NCBI GenBank assembly: GCA_041739875.1
Contig: JBGSNA010000218.1
Coordinates: forward strand, 12,554-76,553
Direction of reading: 5' to 3'
Source: JBBSJZ01 sp041739875
Lineage (GTDB): Bacteria > Planctomycetota > Planctomycetia > Pirellulales > Pirellulaceae
DNA: 64,000 bases
Positions within the stretch are counted from its first letter, which is position 1, and each line of letters begins with the position of its first letter. Made by a program: the position numbers and the translations under genes. Shown in pieces: positions 34,109 through 43,251 of this stretch. Under the pieces are notes generated by a model, which worked only from the letters and a program-made list of their open reading frames with translations, ran no database searches and had not been told where the DNA came from.

Positions 34109-36954
34109 CCACCGATGTTGATGGCGATGTGCTATCTCGCTATGTCGTTGGCATTGATTTGGGAACGACGAATTCAGCTCTCTGTTATGTGGATACGGAG
34201 GCGTCGCCATGGCGCGTGGAGACGTTTCGGATTTCGCAGTGGGTCGACTTTGGCCAGTTCGAGCCTCGCGAAACGCTGCCATCGTTCCATTACGAAATGA
34301 CCCGTGACGAGACCGCAACGAGCGAAGGCAAGCTGCCATGGGAAACCAAACCAAGCGCCCAATGCGTCGGACTGTTTGCTCGCGATGCGGGGCTCCGACA
34401 TCCTGGTCGACGGATTGCGTCCGCAAAGAGCTGGCTGTCGCATGATGGCGTTGATCGTTCTGCGGATTTTTTGCCGTGGCACGGTGATGCAGACGTCTCT
34501 CGCATGTCGCCGGTGGATGCGTCTTCGAAATACCTTGCGCACCTGAGAGCCGCTTGGGATCACGAACATCCGCAATATCCGCTGGATCAACAAGATGTCG
34601 TCATCACGTTGCCAGCTTCCTTTGATGAGGTGGCTCGAGAACTGACAGTGATGGCCGCTAAACGCGCGGGGCTGCCGCGTGTATTCTTAATCGAAGAACC
34701 TCAAGCTGCGTTCTACTCGTGGATCGATTCCCAGGCCGGAGCTTGGCAAGAGCGAATTAGTGCCGGACAAATGATCCTCGTGTGCGATATTGGCGGTGGC
34801 ACGAGCGACTTCACGCTAATCCGAGTTCAACCAGCCGGAGAAACGTCGAATCAAGTTCAGTTTCATCGGGTCGCGGTAGGCAAGCACTTGATCCTGGGTG
34901 GCGACAATTTAGATTTAGCACTTGCAAAGCTGGCTGAAGAAAAACTGCTTCAACAAACAGGCATGGCGGCCTTGTCGTCGGATCAATGGGATCGGTTGAT
35001 TCAAGTCGCGCGGCTGGCCAAGGAAACGATGTTGAGATCGGACCACCCCGATCGCTACACACTGAGTTTGCCTTCGCAAGGCTCGAAGTTGATCGGTGGT
35101 GCACTCCAAGTCACGTTGTCCGCGGAAGAAATTGACGCTGTGCTCGTAGACGGATTCTTCCCTCATGTCGCCTTGGAAGATCGTCCGATGGCTGGCGAGA
35201 GCGGTTTTCGTGAGTTCGGATTGCCGTATGCTGCGGACCCAGCGGTGACGCGACATCTCGCGGCGTTCTTGCGAGACCACCGCCGCAGCGGACTGGCCGA
35301 GGGCGATACAACCTCCGATGACCGGCCGTCGTGGCTGCTATTCAACGGCGGGGTGATGTCGGCTCCATCGCTACGAAATCGAATAACTGAATCGTTATCA
35401 CGATGGTTTTCTCGAGACGATGATTCATTGACGGCACAACCGAAAGCACTGTCTCTGGAAGTGCTCGAGAGCGACCGATTGGACCTCGCCGTCGCCCGTG
35501 GTGCGGCTTATTACGCTATGGTTCGTCGTGGTGAAGGCGTCAAAATCGCTGCGAATCTCGGTCGGTCGTACTACATGCAAGTCGCGGAACCGTCCTCCGA
35601 AGGCGAATCGATCCAGGCCATTTGTTTAATTCCGGGTAGCGCTGAGGCTGGACAACGCTTTGAGATCGGCAATCATCCGCTGGAGCTTCAACTGGGTGAA
35701 CCGGTGCAGTTTCCGCTATGGGCAAGCAGCACTCGGTTAGCAGATCGAGCGGGCGAGATGGTGCGAATTGGGGTAAATGAGGCCTCGCGATTACCACCAA
35801 TCTATACAGCACTCGGTGAAGGCAAACGACGCGAAGCCAAAACGATTCGCGTGATGATCCAGTCTGAGTTGAGCGAAATTGGCACCGTGGGAATGTGGTG
35901 TGTCGATGCGGATTCAGGTCGACGATGGCAATTGGATTTTGACATTCGCAGCACGCTCGAAACCGATCGACAGGCACACATCGCCGCAGGTGAATCTGCG
36001 GGCATCATTGATGATGACACGATTCGAGCGTGTGAGGCAGCGATTGGTCGTGTCTTTGACACGAAACCGAATTTGGCACCGAACAAGTTAATTGCGGAAC
36101 TACAGTGCATCACGGAACTGAAGCGAGAGTCGTGGCCGCCATCATTGCTTCGAAAGATGTGGCAAACGCTCATTGACTTGCAAGGGGGGCGTCGTCAGTC
36201 ACCCCAGCATGAAGCTCGTTGGTTGAACTTACTGGGCTATTGCTTGCGACCTGGCTATGGCGTCGCAGTCGACGATTGGCGCGTCTCGCAAACATGGAAG
36301 ACCGTTTTCGGGAAGCTTGCTTTTGCGGCGCCACAGTCTCGCACGGAGTCGCTGATCTTGTGGCGTCGGATCGCTGGTGGAATGACGAGCGGGCAACAGC
36401 AACAACTTGCTGCGCCACTGCTGAGTCTACTCGGTGGAAAAGGCTCGCGTCCTGAGAACTCAGAACTCACTGAGTCTTGGCGATTAGCAGCGTCGTTGGA
36501 ACGGATCGCGACGCAGGACAAGGTACAGCTCGGGCGAGTTGGGCTAGCGGAGCTAGACCGAAAGAAATCGGAACCGATTCGGCCGGCGTTGCTTTGGACG
36601 ATCGGACGCATCGGCAGTCGACAGCCTGTGTACGGACCGCTCAATACCGTTGTACCGCGAGACGAAGTAGAACGCTGGCTCGGGCAATTGCGGTCCGTGA
36701 AAACAACTGAATCGGACGCGGCATCGACTCGAAAGTTATTGATGCTCGCGATCGTGCAACTCGCTCGGTTAACGAAGGACCGACACCGCGATCTTTCCGA
36801 CGACGCTCGCTCGATGACCGTTGGATACTTTGAGTCCGTCCGTGCACCGCACCATTACACGACGTTGCTGACCGACGGTGGACGGCTCAGCAGTGAAGAA
36901 GAATCAGCCGTCTTCGGTGAGTCGCTTCCACTTGGAATTCGTCTCGCTCACTGA
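34105..36954 (+). CDS. Large divergent Hsp70-family protein with DUF3731-like C-terminal extension
   Basis: 949-aa protein. The N-terminal 600 residues are an Hsp70-type ATPase (VGIDLGTTNSALCYV, CDIGGGTSDFTLIRV, IEEPQAAFYSWIDSQAG) paralogous to the preceding gene product. The C-terminal 300 residues are a helical domain with EARWLNLLGYCLRPGYGVAV, LILWRRIAGGMTSGQQQQL and LLWTIGRIGSRQPVYGPLN, matching what I know as the DUF3731 extension of such Hsp70s. The ATGA overlap with the upstream gene indicates translational coupling, consistent with a heteromeric complex or a fixed stoichiometry. Client and biological role are unknown. Confidence 0.9.
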   Translation: MTTDVDGDVLSRYVVGIDLGTTNSALCYVDTEASPWRVETFRISQWVDFGQFEPRETLPSFHYEMTRDETATSEGKLPWETKPSAQCVGLFARDAGLRHPGRRIASAKSWLSHDGVDRSADFLPWHGDADVSRMSPVDASSKYLAHLRAAWDHEHPQYPLDQQDVVITLPASFDEVARELTVMAAKRAGLPRVFLIEEPQAAFYSWIDSQAGAWQERISAGQMILVCDIGGGTSDFTLIRVQPAGETSNQVQFHRVAVGKHLILGGDNLDLALAKLAEEKLLQQTGMAALSSDQWDRLIQVARLAKETMLRSDHPDRYTLSLPSQGSKLIGGALQVTLSAEEIDAVLVDGFFPHVALEDRPMAGESGFREFGLPYAADPAVTRHLAAFLRDHRRSGLAEGDTTSDDRPSWLLFNGGVMSAPSLRNRITESLSRWFSRDDDSLTAQPKALSLEVLESDRLDLAVARGAAYYAMVRRGEGVKIAANLGRSYYMQVAEPSSEGESIQAICLIPGSAEAGQRFEIGNHPLELQLGEPVQFPLWASSTRLADRAGEMVRIGVNEASRLPPIYTALGEGKRREAKTIRVMIQSELSEIGTVGMWCVDADSGRRWQLDFDIRSTLETDRQAHIAAGESAGIIDDDTIRACEAAIGRVFDTKPNLAPNKLIAELQCITELKRESWPPSLLRKMWQTLIDLQGGRRQSPQHEARWLNLLGYCLRPGYGVAVDDWRVSQTWKTVFGKLAFAAPQSRTESLILWRRIAGGMTSGQQQQLAAPLLSLLGGKGSRPENSELTESWRLAASLERIATQDKVQLGRVGLAELDRKKSEPIRPALLWTIGRIGSRQPVYGPLNTVVPRDEVERWLGQLRSVKTTESDAASTRKLLMLAIVQLARLTKDRHRDLSDDARSMTVGYFESVRAPHHYTTLLTDGGRLSSEEESAVFGESLPLGIRLAH

Positions 36955-36963
36955 AGATTTGGA

Positions 36964-37290
36964 CTACGCAGCCCGGCGGTGTTGATGGTCCGGGGCAGTT
37001 TCATGGGGCGGCGCCGTTTCGTTTTGGTTCATGCGTCCCCAGCGATCGATTTCGCTGGAATGCATCGAACAGACGATTTGGCCGGCGGAATCGAAAATTT
37101 TCAATTCGTCTTCTTCAAGAAACCACATGGCGTGGTGCGACTCGGCATTAAAACGCCGGCCGCAGTAAAAACCACCGCGAATCACGATAGATTCGCTCCC
37201 CGGCGTGATTCGATCCGGCTCACCGTCCTGGCTTTTTAGCCAATGGGTGAAGGCATTTCGCACATTCGACAATCGTTGAGAGTTCGTCAT
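36964..37290 (-). CDS. Small hypothetical protein
   Basis: About 108-aa soluble protein, no family recognised. It contains SIVIRGGFYCGRRF and AMWFLEEDELKIFD, which could be short beta strands, and a polar Pro/His-rich tail. The ATG at 37288-37290 is preferred over the one eight codons upstream. It is convergent with the Hsp70-like gene, with a nine-base gap. The composition and the beta-strand pattern suggest a real gene, probably lineage specific. Confidence 0.6.
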   Translation of the reverse strand: MTNSQRLSNVRNAFTHWLKSQDGEPDRITPGSESIVIRGGFYCGRRFNAESHHAMWFLEEDELKIFDSAGQIVCSMHSSEIDRWGRMNQNETAPPHETAPDHQHRRAA

Positions 37291-37487
37291 CCGTGGTCTA
37301 ATCGAATTGGCCAAGATTGTTCATAATGGGCTCCGGAGCTGCTTGCCCCCAACTCAGCCGCTTTCGCAATTCAAATGCGAAAGTAACTGTCGGTAAGTTG
37401 TTCTTCGGCCAGGGCCAACCGTTACATTCGGTCGAACTGAACCAGCCGCGACACTCAACCCAAACACCCTAAATTAATGGACAACTC

Positions 37488-38036
37488 GTGCGGGTATTAT
37501 TAGACGAATCACAGCTTCACGATGGCGTCGAGCGTTTAGCCCGGGAGATCGACGCGCATTACAACGGGCGACCGTTGACGGTCATCGCCGTGATGACCGG
37601 TTCGCTCGTCCTGTTCGCCGACCTGATTCGGCGACTTTCAATGCCCCAACGTGTGGGCGTCATCCGAGCGTCGAGCTATCGCGGCGGAACATCATCGGGC
37701 CAGCTCCATATCGATGCGAGCATGACGATTGATGTTGCTGGCCGCGATGTGCTGTTGGTAGACGACATTTTTGATACTGGCCAAACACTAGCTCGCTTAA
37801 GCGACATGTTCATTGAAATGCGAGCGGTATCCGTTTCAACGGCAGTGCTGCTGCATAAACAGCGTGAACACACGGTTGAGATGCGACCGAACTTCGTCGC
37901 CTTTAAGATTCCCGATGAGTTTGTGGTCGGCTATGGGCTGGACTACCTCGACATGTATCGAAACCTGCCTTACTTAGCGGTGCTGGAATCGGCCGAGATC
38001 GAAGCAACAGCACTGGCTGCGGAAGCGAACTCGTGA
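37488..38036 (+). CDS. hpt: Hypoxanthine phosphoribosyltransferase
   Basis: 182-aa purine salvage enzyme converting hypoxanthine or guanine plus PRPP to IMP or GMP. The PRPP-binding signature is VLLVDDIFDTGQTL, with the conserved IRASSYRGGTSSG loop and the C-terminal FVVGYGLDYLDMYRNLPY, which binds the purine. The GTG at 37488 is the start; there is no ATG nearby. Its stop overlaps the start of the following glycosyltransferase by four bases (GTGA). Confidence 0.95.
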   Translation: MRVLLDESQLHDGVERLAREIDAHYNGRPLTVIAVMTGSLVLFADLIRRLSMPQRVGVIRASSYRGGTSSGQLHIDASMTIDVAGRDVLLVDDIFDTGQTLARLSDMFIEMRAVSVSTAVLLHKQREHTVEMRPNFVAFKIPDEFVVGYGLDYLDMYRNLPYLAVLESAEIEATALAAEANS

Positions 38037-39259
38037 GCCGAAAGTTGCGAGTGTTGTTTGTGACGCGACGTTTCTGGCCTCATTGTGGCTACGATTCTGC
38101 TGCGGCGCTGCTGGGACTCGCTACCGGACTGCAACGTCGTGGGCTGAGTATCGAGGTTCTCACGCCTCGTTACGGATCATCATGGCCCGAGAGTTTTTCT
38201 CTGCGTGAGATCACCGTTCACCGACCAGCCGCTGCGCCCCGGAGTGATTGGTCGATGGGGCGATACATTCGCCACGTGACGAATTGGCTCAAAGAAAACG
38301 CCTCGACGTTTGATCTGATCTATACCGACGCGATTCGGGATGAAACGATTGCGATCGTCGACGCTGCTCGAAACAGCAACATTGCGACACTGGCTCGGCT
38401 TGGCGGTTGGGGCGACCAAAGTGACGCCGCATGGTGGGACACGACTCGAGCCGCACGCCGATGCTTATCAGCGGCAAAGCAGTGCGATGGGGTCATTGCC
38501 AAATGCGCCGTCGATCACCGCGAGCTCCTTGCTCGCGGAGTATCGTCGGCAAAAATCCACCGAATCGACAACGGTTTTTCCGCCGGTCAAGGGCGTTCCG
38601 CGATAGCTCGATCCGTCGCGCGTCGGGTGCTCAGTCAAGTCAATGGCGATCTGCATGCCGACATCCAAGCTCCAGTGATGCTGTGCATGAGCCGAATGAA
38701 TCAGGCCAGCGGAAACGATTTGGTTGCGTCTTGCGTGCGCACCATGGTCGCTCGATTTCCTGACTTGAAGATCTGGTTTGTGGGCGATGGCCCCAATCGA
38801 GAGCCTTTGTATTCACTGATGCGAAGCGATGGCGTACGATCGTCGTTCTCGATGCCAGGTACGTTCCTGGATACGGAAGACTTAATGGCGGCGGCCGATG
38901 TTTTCTTGCAAGCCGATGACGAGGGATTGGACCAATTTCTGCCCGCCGCCGTGTCATCCGATTTGCCGATCGTTGCTGTGCGAACGGACGGCGTACGAAC
39001 GGTTCTGAGCGGCACCGACGAGTCGGAATCAGCCGTCACTTGGTTCGATGCAGGACAAACGAAATCACTCAACCAAGCGGTACGACAAGTGATTGAGAAT
39101 CTACCGGAGCGTCGAACGGCGGCATCCGCTTTGCGCCGTGCGTTACTTCGCCAACGACCACAACGCGACGTCATCGACGCGCACTCAGCAATTATCCACC
39201 AACTTGTCGATGCAAAATCCGGTCCCCAGTCACGCTCGTCGATCGAGGTCGCTTCCTGA
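38033..39259 (+). CDS. Glycosyltransferase family 4 protein, first of pair
   Basis: 408-aa GT-B fold glycosyltransferase. The N-terminal domain has RVLFVTRRFWPHCGYDSAAA, the acceptor-side start common in GT4 proteins. The C-terminal domain has PVMLCMSRMNQASGNDLVAS, LKIWFVGDGPNREPLYSLM and DVFLQADDEGLDQFLPAAVS, the donor-nucleotide-binding part, although the usual Glu-x7-Glu is weak. It overlaps hpt by four bases at its start (GTG at 38033), and its stop overlaps the next gene (TGATG). It probably acts on cell-surface or lipid-linked glycan; the substrate is unknown. Confidence 0.83.
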   Translation: MSRKLRVLFVTRRFWPHCGYDSAAALLGLATGLQRRGLSIEVLTPRYGSSWPESFSLREITVHRPAAAPRSDWSMGRYIRHVTNWLKENASTFDLIYTDAIRDETIAIVDAARNSNIATLARLGGWGDQSDAAWWDTTRAARRCLSAAKQCDGVIAKCAVDHRELLARGVSSAKIHRIDNGFSAGQGRSAIARSVARRVLSQVNGDLHADIQAPVMLCMSRMNQASGNDLVASCVRTMVARFPDLKIWFVGDGPNREPLYSLMRSDGVRSSFSMPGTFLDTEDLMAAADVFLQADDEGLDQFLPAAVSSDLPIVAVRTDGVRTVLSGTDESESAVTWFDAGQTKSLNQAVRQVIENLPERRTAASALRRALLRQRPQRDVIDAHSAIIHQLVDAKSGPQSRSSIEVAS

Positions 39260-40350
39260 TGCAACGAGTCGCACTGATTATCCCCACGATGGTCCGCGGT
39301 GGCGCCGAGAAGCAATTGTGCTTGTTAGCAAAAAGTCTTCCTCGAGACGAATTCGACGTTCACGTGTTCTTGCTGACCCACGATGGGCCTCGCAGTGAAG
39401 AGCTTCGCCAAGCTGGCATTCCGGTGACCGTGATCGGCAAACGCTGGAAGGCGGATCCCACTGCATTATTTCGGTTGCGAAACGAGCTGATCAAGCTCCA
39501 ACCGGACATCGTTCACACGTGGCTTTTCGCCGCCAACAGCTTTGGTCGTGCCGCAGCAATACTGGCTCGAGTGCCCCGAATCATCGCCAGCGAACGGAGT
39601 GTGGATCCGTGGAAGACGTCCCTGCACAGCATCGTCGATCGATTTCTTGCGAAACGAACACAATGCATCACCACCAACAGCTCCGGCGTACGTGATTTCT
39701 ATGTCGGTCGCGGCATCGCCTCCGAGCTGTTCCAGATCATTCCCAATGCGATCGAACCACGCACGTTCAACCAAGTGACTCGTGAAGCGGTTTTCCAGCG
39801 GCTTGAAGTTGCCCCGGACCGCAAACTGATTCTCGCCGTCGGCCGACTCTGGCCCCAAAAACGCTATCGCGATTTGATCTGGGCTGGAGAATTACTTGCA
39901 ACGCTGCGCAAGGACACGACGCTCGTCATCATTGGTGATGGCCCACAAGCCGCCGAATTACTCCGACATCGCGATGCCGTTAGTACCCCCGATCACGTTC
40001 GATTCGCGGGTGCCCGAGATGACGTTTCGGAGTTGTTGGAGGCCACCGATGTGTTTTGGATCGGCAGCGAGTACGAGGGCCAAAGCAATGCTGTCATTGA
40101 AGCGATGCAGGCGGGCGTCCCTGTGGTCGCTTCGGACATTCCTGGCAACCGCGATTTGGTGCTGCAGGGCGAGACAGGCAAGCTCGTAACGCTCGGCGAC
40201 ACAGCGGATTTCGCTCGGCAAACGCATGCCTTGCTCGAAAATCCAGAGTTTGCAACGACGTTAGCAAACGCAGCCCGAAAACGCATCGAAATCGAGTTCA
40301 CGGTGGACACAATGGTACGCGCACACAGCGTTCTGTACCGGCAAGCTTGA
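39259..40350 (+). CDS. Glycosyltransferase family 4 protein, second of pair
   Basis: 363-aa GT4 enzyme with clear motifs: IIPTMVRGGAEKQLCLLAKS at the N-terminus, LILAVGRLWPQKRYRDLIWA and LVIIGDGPQAAELLRHRD in the donor domain, and EGQSNAVIEAMQAGVPVVAS, which contains the Glu-x7-Glu retaining-enzyme motif. It starts at the ATG at 39259, overlapping the stop of the preceding glycosyltransferase, so the two are translationally coupled and may act on consecutive steps of one glycan. Confidence 0.9.
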   Translation: MQRVALIIPTMVRGGAEKQLCLLAKSLPRDEFDVHVFLLTHDGPRSEELRQAGIPVTVIGKRWKADPTALFRLRNELIKLQPDIVHTWLFAANSFGRAAAILARVPRIIASERSVDPWKTSLHSIVDRFLAKRTQCITTNSSGVRDFYVGRGIASELFQIIPNAIEPRTFNQVTREAVFQRLEVAPDRKLILAVGRLWPQKRYRDLIWAGELLATLRKDTTLVIIGDGPQAAELLRHRDAVSTPDHVRFAGARDDVSELLEATDVFWIGSEYEGQSNAVIEAMQAGVPVVASDIPGNRDLVLQGETGKLVTLGDTADFARQTHALLENPEFATTLANAARKRIEIEFTVDTMVRAHSVLYRQA

Positions 40351-40627
40351 TAAAAGGTTCCGCTCGTAACGATTCCGCGCGGCAAGGGTCGATGAATTCT
40401 TCAACAAGACACCCTTTTTGCTCAATTCATGGTTGAGCCAAGCCGGGCTACGGATAGGATCGGAACCGTGAGTGATTGATTCAGTAACACTGACTCGCCC
40501 AACGACCGGTTCAAGCTAACGGATCACGGGCAAGTTGATGTTACCGGTAATGCCGATTGAATCGATCGTTTGAAAAGCAACGTTTCCGCACCTGACAAGG
40601 TATTTAGTACCAAAGGCGTTTGCACTG
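40351..40627. other. Intergenic region
   Basis: About 280 bases between the glycosyltransferase gene and the next plus-strand gene. It holds an imperfect GGTTGAGCC-type repeat context near 40430 but no convincing hairpin, promoter or RNA gene. Minus-strand open frames crossing it are shadows of the downstream gene. Confidence 0.35.
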
Positions 40628-41188
40628 ATGGATATGAGCGAAACCAGCCAACCGATAATCGATGAGGTCGATTTGTTGTTGGATAATGCGCGCTTGCGAG
40701 ACGAACTGGAGCCGTATCGAGACGACTCGATTGACGACTCCTCCGTCGCACGGATGCCACTGCGCACCGAGAACGAATACTTGGCTTCGATGCTCGCTTG
40801 GGAGCGTGCCCCGGCACTTCCAATCGGTCATTGGTTCACGCCACCGCTGGAACTGCCACGACCAGAATCACTTTCCGAAGAAGGATTGCGGCGATTGCTT
40901 CGGCACACGATTCAGCTGCTTTATTCGCAAGGCATCGTGTTGAAATACACCGATCATCTGTGCGATCGCGAGCTCTACACGATCGTCTTCCGCGACATTT
41001 TGCCCGCCTGCGAAAAGAAGATCGATGTACCCGGCAAGAATTTGGAATGGCGTTGTGTCGAAGACAATGAAACATGGCTGAGGTTTTACGCAGATGCGGT
41101 TGAACGTCGCCGATTCCAAGAAGAGCACGAGGTTGACTTGCCGCCGAGCGAGACGCCTCGTTTTACAAGACGACTACCAGGCTTCTGA
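40628..41188 (+). CDS. Conserved-looking hypothetical protein
   Basis: 186-aa soluble, acidic protein; I do not recognise the family. The central part (SEEGLRRLLRHTIQLLYSQG, then YTDHLCDRELYTIVFRDILP) is helical, with CPACEK-like residues absent and only two or three cysteines, so no metal site is evident. Codon pattern and a hairpin terminator 33 bases after the stop support a genuine gene. An ATG two codons in could serve equally as start. Confidence 0.72.
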   Translation: MDMSETSQPIIDEVDLLLDNARLRDELEPYRDDSIDDSSVARMPLRTENEYLASMLAWERAPALPIGHWFTPPLELPRPESLSEEGLRRLLRHTIQLLYSQGIVLKYTDHLCDRELYTIVFRDILPACEKKIDVPGKNLEWRCVEDNETWLRFYADAVERRRFQEEHEVDLPPSETPRFTRRLPGF

Positions 41189-41220
41189 TTTTATAGCACT
41201 TCCAATTTGAATCGACGAAG

Positions 41221-41255
41221 AGCCAAGCGAGTTTCGCTTGGCTCTTGTTCATTTT
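41221..41255 (+). terminator. Rho-independent-type terminator
   Basis: A perfect 10-bp inverted repeat (AGCCAAGCGA at 41221-41230 and TCGCTTGGCT at 41234-41243) with a three-base loop is followed by the T-rich CTTGTTCATTTT. It lies 33 bases after the stop of the hypothetical gene ending at 41188 and 118 bases before the antiporter gene. Confidence 0.8.
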
Positions 41256-41360
41256 ATAGTCGCCTAGCCGAATGGCCTCCGAGCAATCAAAATCAGGTCC
41301 GATGCGAGCGTCGTCCGCTTACTTTCACTCTCCGCAAACACCTGACAAAAAGCGTACCCG

Positions 41361-43232
41361 ATGGACCTGCTGCTCTATTTGGCACTTGTTCCAACTCTCG
41401 GCGTGACGGCCCAATGGCTGGCATGGCGGACTCAACTTCCCGGCATTTTGTTGCTTCTGTTGTTCGGGGTCGTCCTTGGATTGTGGGTGCAACCGGACGC
41501 GTATTTGGCTCAAGTGACTGGCGGAAACGCGGCTTCCGGCCCCAATATTCTGTTTCCGCTTGTCTCGCTCTCCGTCGCGATCATCATGTTCGAAGGCGGG
41601 CTATCGCTCAAGTTGGGCGAGCTTCGCGAAGCGGGTTCAGCAGCCCTGCGACTAGTCACGATCGGTACGATTCTGACTTGCGTTTTGACCACGATCTCCG
41701 CACATTACATTCTCGATTTCCATTGGCGAATCAGCCTCCTGCTTGGGGCAATACTCGTGGTCACCGGGCCGACAGTCATCGGGCCGCTGCTTCGGCAAGT
41801 TCGCCCATCGCGGCGAGTCGCATCGACTTTGAAATGGGAAGGCATCGTGATCGACCCAGTGGGTGCGGCGCTCGCGGTGTTGGTGTTCGAACAAGCACTC
41901 GTTCACGCCAACGACTCGAACGTCGGATCCGCGATCTGGACGCTCAGCGAAATTGTGATTGTTGGTATCGCCTTGGGCGTTGCCGGCGGCATGATGATGA
42001 CCATTGCATTTCGACACTTTTTGATACCCGACAATCTACACGGTGTGGCAACGTTAGCTTGCACATTGATCCTGTTCGCTATCAGCGACAAACTCGCTCA
42101 TGAATCGGGTTTGATTACCGTCACGGTGCTTGGCATTTGGTTGACCAACCAGAAGCATTTTGATGTTGAGCATATCATCGAACTCAAGGAAAACTTGCGA
42201 ACGCTTTTGATTGGTTGTTTGTTCATCGTGCTTGGCTCGCGAGTGAACTTGATGGATGTTTGGAATCTTGGCTGGCCAGGCCTACTGTTCTTGCTTTCGT
42301 TGATCCTCGTCGTGCGACCGATCTCTGTTTTCCTATCGCTTGCGGGAAGCCCTCTGAATTTTCGCGAACAGGCCTTCATCGCAGGACTGGCACCTCGCGG
42401 TATCGTTGCGGCGGCTGTGAGCAGTGTTTTTGCTTTGAAACTCGAACGCAGTGGCATATTAGCGGAGATGCAAGGCGCCGACCAACTCGCCACCGTTACT
42501 TTTCTAGTGATCGTCGGCACCGTCGCGGTGTACGGACTTTCCGCGAATCCTTTTGCGAAGTTTCTTGGCTTGGCCGATGACGTGACCCACGGCGTTTTGA
42601 TTGCTGGCGCGGATGCTTGGGTCCGCGACTTTGCTACTGAATTGAATGGGCTGGGTGTCCCCATCGTGCTTGTCGACACGAACTACGCCAAAATCTCGCA
42701 AGCACGCATGAGTGGGCTTAAAGGAATTTGTGCTAACGTACTCAACGAGCATGCTCGCGGTGAACTCCCATTGGCGGGCATCGGCCGAGTGCTCGCGATG
42801 ACGCCCAATGACGAGGTCAATTCACTGGCGATTCGGGCCTTTCGCAACCAGTTTGATCGCAAGGGACTCTACCAGCTCACGTTCAAGTCCAAGAACGATC
42901 GCGGAAACCGCGGAATGACGCAAAACTTACTCGGCCGAGAATTGTTCCGTTCCGGAATGACTTTCTCAATGTTTCGCGATTTGCACGCTGCCGGAGCGAG
43001 CTTCAAGGTCACTAAACTAACTGAAACGTTCACGTACAATGACTTTATCGGAATCTACGGCGACGAGCCTGTTTTGATGTGTGTTCTCCAAGACGACCGC
43101 AACGTTGCAATCAACACCGTGAGCGATCACCTCGCACCCGTCGCTGGCCAAACGATCATTTCATTTGTCACGTCGGTGCCGCTGCGCCGAGCGACCGACG
43201 TTGCGCCAGTCCCTGCCGCAGACCCGAGTTGA
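41361..43232 (+). CDS. CPA1-type Na+/H+ antiporter with C-terminal TrkA-N-like domain
   Basis: 623-aa protein. The N-terminal 400 residues form a Na+/H+ exchanger domain of about 12 helices, with FEGGLSLKLGELREAG, VVTGPTVIGPLLRQVRPSRR and the acidic pair in EGIVIDPVGAALAVLVFE. The GLAPRGIVAAAVSSVFAL segment is typical of CPA1 NhaP-like exchangers. The C-terminal 220 residues (GVLIAGADAWVRDFATELNG, IVLVDTNYAKISQARM, RVLAMTPNDEVNSLAIRAF) resemble a Rossmann TrkA-N/RCK domain. The glycine-rich nucleotide loop is degenerate, so ligand control is uncertain. It is followed 19 bases later by a membrane protein gene. Confidence 0.9.
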   Translation: MDLLLYLALVPTLGVTAQWLAWRTQLPGILLLLLFGVVLGLWVQPDAYLAQVTGGNAASGPNILFPLVSLSVAIIMFEGGLSLKLGELREAGSAALRLVTIGTILTCVLTTISAHYILDFHWRISLLLGAILVVTGPTVIGPLLRQVRPSRRVASTLKWEGIVIDPVGAALAVLVFEQALVHANDSNVGSAIWTLSEIVIVGIALGVAGGMMMTIAFRHFLIPDNLHGVATLACTLILFAISDKLAHESGLITVTVLGIWLTNQKHFDVEHIIELKENLRTLLIGCLFIVLGSRVNLMDVWNLGWPGLLFLLSLILVVRPISVFLSLAGSPLNFREQAFIAGLAPRGIVAAAVSSVFALKLERSGILAEMQGADQLATVTFLVIVGTVAVYGLSANPFAKFLGLADDVTHGVLIAGADAWVRDFATELNGLGVPIVLVDTNYAKISQARMSGLKGICANVLNEHARGELPLAGIGRVLAMTPNDEVNSLAIRAFRNQFDRKGLYQLTFKSKNDRGNRGMTQNLLGRELFRSGMTFSMFRDLHAAGASFKVTKLTETFTYNDFIGIYGDEPVLMCVLQDDRNVAINTVSDHLAPVAGQTIISFVTSVPLRRATDVAPVPAADPS

Positions 43233-43251
43233 ACCAATACCTTCTTGATCG

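Noticed and set aside
32297..36954. Reading the two Hsp70-like genes as one duplicated DnaK locus
   Set aside because: Neither protein has a recognisable DnaK substrate-binding domain or EEVD-like tail, the second has a 300-residue extension, and no DnaJ or GrpE is present. They are a distinct Hsp70 subfamily, not dnaK.
41207..42103. 298-aa plus-strand frame overlapping the antiporter gene
   Set aside because: Arg/Ser/His-rich product typical of a shifted reading of a real gene; the antiporter frame has clear family motifs.
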